A stretch of 64,000 nucleotides of DNA from the NCBI RefSeq assembly GCF_021730395.1, contig NC_069362.1:71131501-71195500 (forward strand), given 5' to 3'. The stretch's first letter is position 1. Each line of letters begins with the position of its first letter. The DNA comes from Mercenaria mercenaria. Taxonomy: Eukaryota; Mollusca; Bivalvia; Venerida; Veneridae. The translations under genes and the position numbers were made by a program. Below, piece after piece: positions 32,777 to 43,000 of the stretch. Under the pieces are notes generated by a model that was not told the origin of the DNA, ran no database searches, and saw nothing but the letters and a program-made list of their open reading frames with translations.

Positions 32777-32818
32777 GGAGGGGGTGGGGGAGTGGGGGGG
32801 GGGAGGGGAGGGTGCGGG
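32777..32818 (+). repeat. G-rich tract with quadruplex potential
   Basis: Successive runs of G5, G5, G10, G4 and G3 separated by 1-3 bases. This meets the usual pattern for intramolecular G-quadruplexes. It lies in repeat-only DNA. Confidence 0.7.
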
Positions 32819-32999
32819 TAAGTGGTAGATAAAAGGGTCGGGTGTTGGGGAAAAGTGGAGAAAAAAGGCTGAATATTCAACAGGGAAAGCCACGTTCCTA
32901 AAACTCAGTCTCCCTGTTAAATCACAAATACTTGAAAAATAAATTCTAAAACCTCGGACAAATACAGAATCTTAATGATTACTGTCACAAATCTGAAGA

Positions 33000-35150
33000 A
33001 AAGGTCCTTTTATTAACTACCACAACAGCAATTCTTAAGTGACATGTGGCGGCTGTAAAAAGTGTCAACGTACCTGGATTCAGTGTTGTTATATTATCTG
33101 GTCCTTTGAGATCATGGAGTCCATTCAACAGATGTATAATAGAGTTCCGCTTAAGCTGCTAGGGGGCATGAGAGTTTTTGCACATTTCGATACCTCTCAT
33201 GAAAAGACTCAGTCAAAACGAGTCTGCTATTATTCTGCTTGGTTGCTTTCTATGCTTTCTTTCCGTATGTCCGTAACATTTTGTGTCCGCTCTCTATCTC
33301 CTAAACCCCTTGAAGGATTTTCATGAAACTTCACAACGCAAGGTCAAAGGTTTGAGCCTTCCATTTTGTGTCTGCTCTGTATCTCCTAAACCCCTTGAAG
33401 GGTTTTCATGAAACTTGGGTTAAATGATCACCTCATCAAGACGATGTGCAGAACTAATATGTCAGCCATGTCAGGTCAAGGTCAAGGTCACAATTCAAGG
33501 TCAAGTGTTTGAGCCTTCTATTTCGTATCCGCTCTGTATCTCCTAAACCTCTTGACGGATTTTTATGATACTTGAGTCAAATTATCACCTCATCCAGACA
33601 ATTTGCACAACTTGTGTGTCAGCCATGTTGACTCAAGGGCAGGGTCACAATGCCAGGTCAAAGGTTTGAGCCTTCCATTTCGTGTCCGGTCTGTATCTAC
33701 TAAACCCCTTGAAAGATTTTCATGATACTCGAGTCAAATGATCACCTCATCAAGACAATGTGCAGAACTTATGAGTCAGCCAAGTTAGCTGAAGGTAAAG
33801 GTCACAACTCAAGGTCAAAGGTTTGAGCCTTCCATTTTGTGTCCGCTCTGTATTTCCTTAACGCACTGAAGAATTTTCATGAAACTTGAATCAAATGATC
33901 ACCTCATCAAGACGAAGTGCAGAACTTATGAGCCTGCCAAGTTGGCTCAAGATAAAGATCACAACTAAAGGTCAAAGTTTGAGCCTTCGATTTTCATTTG
34001 AAGTATTTTCAAATTCATTGATTTCCTCATACATGTACAATAACATATACTTAACAAAGCCAATGCTTCCACCTAATACCATAAACCCATTCACTATACA
34101 TAACAGCTGCGGGGGATATAGCTGTCTTTCAGACTGCCTTGTTAAATAGGTACTCCCAAGAGAGATGTGTTGGCGGTTGTAAGTCAAATGATTTGTTAGG
34201 GAATAATCAATAAATAAAATCTGGAAAGTAGATCCCTCGGAAGCATTGAGAACAAGACAAACGGCAAATTGCAGACTCGGTTTGATTGAGTCTGTTCATG
34301 AACAGTAATGGAAAATGCAACACTGCCCACGCCCCCTAGCACCGGCTAAAGCAGTATTCAATCTTCAAATCTAAATGAGTTGAAATCAATGATCCCGAAG
34401 GACTATATTTGCCAAGTACATAAAAAACAACCATAGTATAATTATTTTAAAGGAAAAAGAGAAAACTGCAACTGAAAGTGTTGAAGTTGATGAGATTTTT
34501 AATGACTATTTTTACAAATGTTACCAAGAATATTGGAAACAATTTTATCTTTGACTGTAATAATCATTCTAGCCTGTGTAAAATTGAACAAATCTTTAAT
34601 AAAATCTGTAAAAAAGATCCTTAGGAAGCATAGAATTCAACCAAGCAGAATAATAGCAGATTCGGTTTGAATGAGTCTGTTCATGAGAGGTAATGAAATG
34701 TGCAACGCCTCTCACAGCCCCTAGCACCGGCTTAATCGGAACTCTATTACACATCTATTGAATAGATTCCATGACCCCAAAGGACCAGAAAATATAACAA
34801 CACTGAATCCAAGTACGGCGAGACATTTTACAGCCGCCACATGGTACTTAAAGATTGCTGTTGTGATAGTTAATAAAATCTGTAAAAAAGATCCTTTGGA
34901 AGCATAGAATGCAACCAAGCAGAATAATAGCAGACTCGGTTTGATTGACTGTTCATGAGAGGTATTGAAATGTGCAATACCTCTCACGCCCCTAGCACCG
35001 GCTTAAACGGAACTCTACAACACACCTATTGAATTGATTCCATGATCCCAAAGGACCAGAAAATATAACAACACTGAATCCAAGTACGGGGAGTCTTTTT
35101 ACAGCCGCCACACGGCACTTTAAGATTGCTGTTGTGATAGTCAATAAACT
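33000..35150. repeat. Foldback complex with tandem core
   Basis: The left arm (33000-33240: 'catgtggcggctgtaaaaag', 'ggattcagtgttgttatatt') is repeated reverse-complemented at 34596-34871 and 34872-35150, and more distantly at 34200-34430. Between lie four to five plus-strand units of about 165 bp with 'tccgctctgtatctcctaaa' and 'catgaaactt'. LINE fragments at 34480-34600 and 35165-35640 are interleaved, so the block grew by successive insertions and a duplication of the ~277-bp arm. Confidence 0.6.
34480..34600 (+). mobile_element. LINE ORF2 fragment
   Basis: A frame reads TIFTNVTKNIGNNFIFDC then NNHSSLCKIEQIFNK, which resembles the linker between endonuclease and reverse transcriptase of CR1-like LINEs. 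It stops where the 34596-35150 repeat units begin; the same LINE probably resumes at 35165. Confidence 0.5.
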
Positions 35151-35164
35151 CTGTAAAATATTTG

Positions 35165-35640
35165 AATACAATTTTCAATCAACCGATGAAAACATGAATA
35201 GTGAAATTATAAATAAATTTGATTTTAAAAAGGCCACTGGTGTTTACAAAATATTTGTGAAATTGGTAAAAGCTGAAAAAGAGGCTTCTGTGTAACACTA
35301 TGTTAGTAAATAAATCTTAAGAAACAGGTGTTTTTCCTGATCAGTAACAACGCCCCCCCCCCCCCACCCATCCCCTAAAAAAGTCTCTCCATTTTAAAGC
35401 AAAAGGATGAATATAAAATTAATGTTATAAGAAGTCTAATTCAGACCAGTGAGCAAACGTCCCATTCCATTAACAATTTTTGAAGAAGTATACAGTGGCC
35501 GAATGTCTTTTTATTTTGATAACATTTTAGTAATTTTAAATGCTTTTAGAAAGAATGATGGGTGTCAGACTATATTGATTAGAATGCCACCCATTCATAT
35601 GGATTTATCAAACAGCACTCATCATGATATTTTATAACAT
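35165..35640 (+). mobile_element. Degenerate LINE reverse-transcriptase fragment
   Basis: Translated pieces are FDFKKATGVYKIFVKLVKAE, ETGVFPDQ, then KRPIPLTIFEEVYSGRMS and AFRKNDGCQTILIRM, in the order expected for the N-terminal half of a CR1/Jockey-like RT (family text LSAFRKKYGCQT). Frames are broken and a 14-base C run (35352-35365) interrupts it. Dead copy. Confidence 0.65.
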
Positions 35641-35694
35641 AAATTGTCATGTTATGAGATATCTGATAAATCTGTGAAACTGTTACAATTATTT

Positions 35695-36091
35695 TTATAT
35701 GCTAGAAGGGAGCATATTATGTTATGACGCCGGTGTCCGTCCGTTAGTAATTTCGTGTCCGTTCTGTAACTCTTGAACCCCTTGATAGATTTCGAACAAG
35801 CTTGATACAAATTTTCACCACATCGAGACGACATGCAGAGCGCATGTTTTGGATGGCTCGCTTCAAAGTCAAGGTCACACTTAGGGGTCAAAGGACATAT
35901 GATTTTGTTTCGTATCCGTTCTGTAACTCTTGAACTGCTAGAAGGATTTTAAGAAACTTGGCAGAAATGTTGACCACATCGAGACGACGTGCAGAGTACA
36001 TGTTTCGGATGGCTCGCTTCAAGGTCAACGTCACAATCAGGTCAAAGGTCATACCTTCTGGCCTATATTGCTCTGTATTGCGGTGCTCTTG
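35695..36091 (+). mobile_element. Pearl-like element, family D
   Basis: Starts TTATATGCTAGAAGGGAGCA (hairpin ATATGCT/AGCATAT), 'gtccgtccgtt', two units of ~150 bp ('gttctgtaactcttgaac', 'catcgagacgac', 'ggatggctcgcttcaa'), and ends 'tattgcggtg' CTCTTG (36086-36091). A 3' partial copy lies at 51760-52042. Confidence 0.65.
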
Positions 36092-36354
36092 TAAGCAAAA
36101 AGAAAGCAACAGATTAAAATAGATAGAATTGTAAGTTCTTGGGCAGATAGGCATAAGGGTGTTCATCTTTATCAAGACTCCATCTTACGCGCCTTTATCC
36201 ACAAATCTAGTAAAACATCAAGATCTAGGTCATCAAGGGGTGCATTTATATTGATACTAGTCCACGGGCCAATGAATTTTAAACCCCTATCTTCAAGAAG
36301 TTGAAAAAAGTATGCATATCTTACTAAAAAGAATTATAAATCCTAAAGACAGAA

Positions 36355-36800
36355 CTAGAAATGTGTCCATGGGACACAGATGCCCCTACTACATGACAGA
36401 GGACACAGATCAACTTGGGGAAAACAATAAGTTGCTATTAAAAAAACGCAAAACGCATATAATGTACACATAAACATATATGCTTTCTTGGGACGCGAAA
36501 CACCAGGTGCACATCTGCACATGCTGACCAACATTCCTGTAAACTTTGGTGACTCTAGGTCAAATACTTTTGGAGCTATGCGCGATACAGCATTAAAATG
36601 ACCAATTTTTAACTAAGTCTGGGGCTATAATTCCTACACGACTGAATGAATCCGGACGCGAAACCCCAGGTGCACAACTACACATGCTGACCAACATTTC
36701 TGTAAAGTTTTGTGACTCTCGGAAGGACGGACGGACGGAGGACGGACGGACGGACAAGGGCAAATCTATACGCGCCCACCCCCAAAGTGGGGGCATAGAA
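36355..36800 (-). mobile_element. Pearl-like element with CTAG-type 3' end
   Basis: On the minus strand it begins with hairpin TGCCCCCACTTTGGGGGTGG, then (GTCC)n, units with 'ttacagaaatgttggtcagc', and ends GTGTCC-cat-GGACAC, ATTTCTAG at 36355. Same architecture as the CTCTTG group with a TCTAG end. Confidence 0.6.
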
Positions 36801-37249
36801 ACATGCATTGCACCTGAAGTTAGGCTCTTTCAGATATAATAAGTGAATGAAGTATTGCCATGCAATACAAAGTCCCATACTGGAAGGCACCTAATTTTCT
36901 CCACTGCAGTATAGCATAATGAACTGATATCTGTCAATGATGTAGAAACAATATTGTACTATATATACAATATGTTATAACAAAATACTTGGATTAAAAT
37001 TTGTATATATAAAAACCTACAATTGTTTTTATATGGCATTGTTTTTGGCCGATTATCAAAAGGTATCATATAAGTTATTTATAGTAACAACAAAGGAAAA
37101 TTAATCCTGAAAAAATCGTATATAGTATAAGTCCACTAGAAACTCTTTACCAGGTAGAGATAGGTCAAAATACACCTAAACCTAAAAATTGGATGTAACA
37201 TGCATGTTGTACCACAGAAAACTGATCTCGATTTTTCCCTACTGCCAGT
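36801..37249. other. Gene-free AT-rich spacer
   Basis: No exon, RNA gene or recognisable repeat seen. Confidence 0.4.
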
Positions 37250-38525
37250 AATAAATAAGTAACAATATAATCTATTTATAGTAATAATAAAAGGGACATA
37301 ATTCTAAAAACAGAAGTGCCTAATGGTGGTGAACATTTGTACCAAGTTACATCAAAATCCCTCCATGCATGAAGAACAAATGCTCCGGACAAAGTCATTC
37401 TAGAATTTGACCGTTGACCTCTAAGTGAGACCTTGACCTTAGACCTAGGGACCTGATTCTTGTGCATAACAATCCGTCTCATGGTAGTGAACATTTATGC
37501 CAAGTTACATCAAAATCCCTCCATGAATGAAGAAGAAATGTTCTGGACAAAGTCATTCTTGTATCTGACCTTTGGCCTCTAAGTGTAACCTTGACTTTAG
37601 ATCTAGGGACCTGATTCTTGTGCATAACAATCCGTCTCATAATAAGGAACATTTATGCCAAGTTACATCAAAATCCTTCCATGCATGAAGAAGAAATGTT
37701 CCGGACAAAGTTATTCTTGTATCTGACCATTGGCCTCTATGAGACCTAGGGACCAGGTTCTTGCGCATGACACTCCGTCTCATGATGGTGAACATTTGTG
37801 CCTAGAAATATTAAAATCCCTTTAAGGATTGTTTAGTTACAGACTGAACAGGAAAAAAGCCCTTTTGGCCTTTGACTGCCAGGTGTGACCTTGACCTTGC
37901 AGCTAAGGGCCCGGGTTTTGCGCATGACACCTTGTCTCATCCAGGGGTGTGCCAAGAATTATTGAAATCCTGTTTTGCATGACAAAGTTATAGACAGGAC
38001 AGGAAAATTCCCATTGACCTCTCAAAGTGTGACCTTGACCTTTAGGCTAGGGTTCTAGGTGTTGTGCGTGACACGTCGTCTCATCATGGGGAACATTTAT
38101 GCCAAGTTATATTAAAATCCCTTGATGGATGACAGGGTTATAGACCGGACACGAAACAGACCCTGTTCATGCCATGTTAACATTTGACTGCCAAGTGTGA
38201 CCTTCTCAAAAAGTGAGTTTCTGGACCGGCAGGAAAAAAATCCTGTTGACCTTTGACCTCCAATTTTGACCTTGACCTTTGAGCCAGGGGTCCGGAATTT
38301 GCACCTGGCACGACGTCTTATCATGGGGAACATTTGTGCCAAGTTATATTAAAATCCCTTAATGAATGACAGAGTTATAGACCGGACACGAAACAGACCC
38401 TGTTCATGCCATGTTAACATTTGACTGCCAAGTGTGACCTTGACCTTTGAGCTAGGGGTCTGAAAGTTGTGCATGACACATCGCCTTATTATGAGGTACA
38501 TTTGTGCCAAGTAATAAAACATGTT
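37250..38525 (+). repeat. Tandem array, ~155-170-bp units, seven or so copies
   Basis: Units share 'gaacatttgtgccaagttac', 'atcaaaatccct', 'gtgaccttgaccttt' and 'tgcatgacac'. The third-from-last unit carries an internal duplication ('aaaaagtgagtttctggacc'). No clean element ends; the right side is cut by the LINE fragment that follows. Confidence 0.7.
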
Positions 38526-38568
38526 GCAGAACTAATCAGGTTGCTAAAATCAAAACGTTCGATAAAAT

Positions 38569-39160
38569 CTACTGAAGGTTTTGAAAGACAAAGTTTAAAT
38601 CTCCAATCAACATAAAATTATAAAATTTAGATAAAATATTGTCTACTTTAGGCACAAGGATGTCAAAAAACATGTTGTCTTTAAAATTTGATGGTCTGTA
38701 AACACAAGTTATAATCCATTTTGGATGTTTGTGTCTCACTGAACGGATTTCTTCAAATGTGGAAAAGGAAGTATTTAGAAATAACTGTTTATCAATGACT
38801 ATGTTGTTACTAGATACATCAAAAAAGGAATTTGTAAATTTGAAAGATGAGCAAGATAGACAAATCCATGGTTTGTCGCTCTTTCCAAGTTGGATATAAT
38901 CAGCAGGAGTGACGTTAGCACATTTTATATGCCACCATAGATTGCATATTTCACACAGTATAGCTCGGTGCTTCTTAGCTACTGGTTTACGACATTCACC
39001 GCACGCGAATTTGGTGGGCACAGGGTTTAACGCCACATCTCCACAAAGAACAATCAATATTATTCTGAACTTTTTACTAATAATAAGTGATTGGTACTTT
39101 AACCGTCTAGTATATTTGACATTATAGTAAACTATAGACATGGAATTACATGGGACTTCA
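38569..39160 (-). mobile_element. LINE fragment with PHD-type zinc finger and endonuclease remnant
   Basis: From Met at 39141 the frame reads MSIVYYNVKYTRRLKYQS, then CGDVALNPVP, a C4HC3 finger (CGEC, CEIC, HIKC, CLSC), then WIITCVYRPSN and FMLIGDLNFVF, the YRP and GDxN motifs of an APE-type endonuclease brought close together by internal loss. The conceptual frame continues upstream to 39294 only through low-complexity repeats. Such fingers precede the endonuclease in many molluscan CR1-like LINEs. No RT follows, so it is a truncated copy. Confidence 0.75.
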
Positions 39161-39170
39161 TTTACACATG

Positions 39171-39378
39171 GTAAGGTGAGATGAGGTGAGGTGAGGTGGC
39201 AAGACAAGGCAAAGACGAAGGCAATGCAAGGTAAGGAAAGATAAGGGCAAGGCAAGGTAAGGGCAAAGACAAAGACAAAAGCAAGGCAAGACAAAACAAG
39301 GCAAGATAAGATTTATTTTAAGTCGGCAAGACATATAACAATACAACATATGCTCTGACTGAGCTTTTTAACCGACTA
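39171..39378 (-). mobile_element. Purine-rich low-complexity run and LINE 3' tail
   Basis: 39171-39312 is built of AGGCA/AAGGT-like pentamers. 39304-39378 read on the minus strand is a LINE tail: GTCGG (39376-39372), 'agctcagtcagagcatatg', CCGAC (39326-39322), TTAAAATAAATCTTATCTT. The pentamer run may be the drifted terminal repeat of this tail. Confidence 0.55.
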
Positions 39379-39931
39379 ATGAAAACAAGTATAAATAACA
39401 AATATATAACAGTTGAAATAAAAAAATTTCATTAGTACAAACAAATTACTACATGATAGTCTGCATAATTCATAAATACTTAGTTATTTAAAACCAGGAG
39501 TTTAGATAATTGAAATATGATTATTTAAGATTACAGATTATCCTTATCTACACCAATTGTACAAACGAAATACTAAGAGACAAGACAAGTAAAAAGGACG
39601 GTTCTATAAAAAAACAGTTATCGTATGAGAGCTCATTAAAGGTGGTACTAGAATCAACTCCACTACTGAAGAAATTTAAAGGTCCCTTCAAAAGTACTTA
39701 ACCATTTTTAACAAAATGCATAATATCAGTACATATTTTTTTAGTGTGAAGAAAATATTTCTGAATATCGAAATTGCTTTTGTGCTTGGCTGATATGAAG
39801 TGAAAGTGATAATTATGCCTTGTGATTGACCAGAGAGGACTTCCAAAAATGAACTTTTTGTTATACAAGTCGTCTTTACTTTATGTTTATAAACTTTATG
39901 TTTTAGCCTCGTTTTCATGTGCCGGTAATTT

Positions 39932-39937
39932 CACGTG
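39932..39937 (+). promoter_or_regulatory. EIF4E: E-box CACGTG upstream of eIF4E
   Basis: The palindrome TCACGTGA (39931-39938) is 35 bp before the eIF4E start codon. CACGTG E-boxes bound by Myc/Max are known in the mammalian eIF4E promoter. Conservation of the site in this animal is inference. 'ccatattgg' at 39946-39954 is one base short of a CArG box. Confidence 0.5.
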
Positions 39938-39971
39938 ACCTTATACCATATTGGATTTCCAACCTCAAAAC

Positions 39972-40001
39972 ATGGCATCGGGTGAACCAGACATAAAAGA
40001 G
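39972..40001 (+). CDS. EIF4E: eIF4E exon 1 (residues 1-10)
   Basis: ATG in 'aaaacATGG' reads MASGEPDIKE. Donor after 40001 (gag|gtagag) is preferred; a second donor after 40007 (gag|gtacta) adds Val-Glu in frame. The start is by context: the next exon opens in frame with DSGQEDQQ and has no Met before the conserved core. Confidence 0.85.
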
Positions 40002-43000
40002 GTAGAGGTACTAAACTAACCGACTTAAAGAATAACTTTGAATCCCTTTTACTTTTCTATCAATCTGGCTAGAGAAAGTTTTTTGTTGAAAAGTCACGTA
40101 TCCTGCTCTGATACACCATACGCCATGCCATGTAGATCCGTTTCAAGTGCTTGACCATATTTATCAATATGAAAGCAATGGCAAAGACAGTATACACCTG
40201 GTACAGACAATGAGATGACACACTATCTCTTAATGTGGTTGTGACAGAAAGTAATTTTGTTGTAGGCCTGATTCACAACCACAATTAGACTTCTTAGTTG
40301 ACACTGTATAAACAGATCTCCAAGTTCCAACTTCTAAGGAAGTGTCTCTGTCTGGTAAGGCTATGCCAAATTGATTAGCAGCTCATCTGAATCACCTCAT
40401 CAAAGATTTTATGTCTGAGAAAATAGTACTAGCAATTCACCCACAAGTATTTACAGAAAAAAATCTTTGAATTTTTTGTTTGATTAGGCAGCCAGTCAGT
40501 ATCAGATTCAGCCATATGTTCAGTAATCAGACAGGTTTTAAATACTACTTTTATTTAAAGCCAGACCCAGATCTTTTAAAATATAACTGTTTCTGTTGTC
40601 CTATTCTCTGGAAAGTAAACAGAATATTAGATTTCAAAGCAATTAAATGGTAGGGAATGGGTTTCAGGAAAGAACCAGTTTTCGGACACATGTCTGTACC
40701 GTAAAATTGAATAATTACGATGTTTCATGTCATGTTTCTAGTCATTATTCAACTTCACTATACCATGGTTACGAGAGGAAATGTCTTGTTGTGGCGGTCG
40801 TCGGTTCGACGCGGTCATCTCTTCTGATTTGAAACTAAAGTTACTTCGAGACAAAAATTCCATCTCCTAATGTTCATAAATGAACCAAACTTTTTGAACG
40901 ACAAGATTATTTATTGGCCAGTCTGGAGTCTGTGCCTTTAATATTAAAAGCAAATATTGAAAATTGTATGCTAATATTAATGGACAAAAAAAGCACTAGC
41001 TAAATTTAGCTAGTAGAAAATATTGTTATATTTGACTGATGAAGTCACTGTCCAAGAGTACTAAGAGTAAGAAGATAGTTCCTGAAAATTTGTGACATAT
41101 AGAAAATTATATGTTTTTTTGCAGTGAAAAATAAATACAGTAAAAGTTTGCATTCTGTTTTATCAATATTTTTCAGTATTAGAAAGTATATGTCAGATAG
41201 TATCAATTATTACATACTCGTTTCTATTCCCCGTTAAGATATACTGATACCGGAAACGTCGATATTTTTCCATACACTGACGCCTGAATTTCATATCGGG
41301 TGCGTGACGTAACTGTGTGTGTGTTGCTGCACTATTTTTTTTATTTTGTTCAGTATTGTCAATCCTATTCAGGCTATTGAACAAATTTATGATATTTACA
41401 TTATACGTGTAGATGCGTATGTAATAAAAAGGTTATTATCTTTGCATCGGAAAATATGCACGAGTTCTTCAGCGGAAATATTGCGCGACTTTAGGAGCGC
41501 AATATTCTTCCGCTGAAGAACGAGTGATAGTACTCTTTATCCCGATACAAAGCTAATAACCTATAAATATTGTCTTTAGCAACCCAAAAACTTTCTTGTA
41601 TGTTTTAAAAATGTTAGTCTGTTTATATTTTTCAGGATTCTGGTCAGGAAGACCAGCAGATAGTCTCTCCAGACATGTTGATCAAACATCCTTTGCAAAA
41701 CAGATGGGCAATGTGGTTCTTCAAAAATGACAAAAGCAAAGAATGGACAGCAAATCTCAAACTTATCACAGCATTCGACACAGTAGAAGATTTCTGGGGG
41801 TATTTATAACAGTTTTTGCATGTTTAAGTGAATTTACATTTTAGTTTGCACAGAATGTAGATTGCTTGTTCTGTAAAATAAGATAGTCAGTATTCAGTAC
41901 ACACATAATGATGTGTCTTGTAGCATATCTTAGAACAGTATTTTCTGCATTTTTAGAGTTGAATCTTGCCTGAAATATGCATACTTTAGCAATTTATACT
42001 ACAGTAAGTGAGTAACTACCAGTAAGACATATTTGGGGACTTCTTTAAATGGAGGTAGTGTATGATAGAAAAGGCTTAATTCCAGAAGCTGGCCTGGTCC
42101 TTATGCATGTCAGATGTAAGTCAAACAAAAAATGTTTTTTGGCAATCTTTGCTTTCTGGATATAACTTTAGTACAATATAAAATAATGACTTGAAATTTA
42201 AAATGTATCTTTATCATCATCATCTGCAGGTGTGGTAACAATCCCCATAACTTGATTTGTATTTTTGACCAAATTATGCCCCTTTCATACTTAAATTGTT
42301 TGATAATTTCACTGTCAAATCGCCGAATAGTGTCCAGAGCGCGCTATCTTATGGACAGCTCTTGTATTGTTTATTGTCTTGAGAGTTCAGATATGCAGGA
42401 AGTGAACAATGAGAGCATCAGCCCAAGTAGTGAAATATACAAGCATCTGAATGATGGACCATGGTAAATTAGGCGATTAACAAGAAGGCCTTGTCTATTT
42501 TTGTTCTAATGTCCTTGTTTGAGAAAGATGAAATTGTGCTAGACTTCATTCATTCATGTTGTAATGAGTTTGATGCCATATGGTTATTTGATGTCATCAT
42601 GAGCCTGTTTGTTTTGTAAACACTAGAGTAGAGTTGTATGGGGTTATTGAAAATAACCCCGAGAACGTAACACGAGCGATGCAAAATCAGGCCTAAATCT
42701 TACTCTCCATTTTTTGGGAAGTGAACAACAGCGTAGCAGAACCGAAAGCTTAGAAAGGCCACTGGACTGATTTGATAAATGACTAAATACAAAAGTAGTC
42801 TGTTTAAGTTTGATTCATCATAAAGTAATTAATCATATTAGAAAGACTAAAAATTTATCTTGTATAAATCATACCATAATTTTGACAAAATTTTGGGTAT
42901 AATGCAAGCATTAGTTTAGGCAAGTTAGGATGACACTTATAAATGCACTTGCATATGTTAGAATGGCAGTTATATTTTCTTTTGCAGATTATACAACCAC

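Noticed and set aside
39688-39918. Minus-strand frame MKTRLKHKVYKHK... as first exon of MRPL12 sharing a promoter with eIF4E
   Set aside because: Basic and well placed for a bidirectional promoter, but its GT donors end in phase 0 or 1, whereas MRPL12 exon 2 needs two bases from the previous exon. The 27741-27787 candidate fits the phase.
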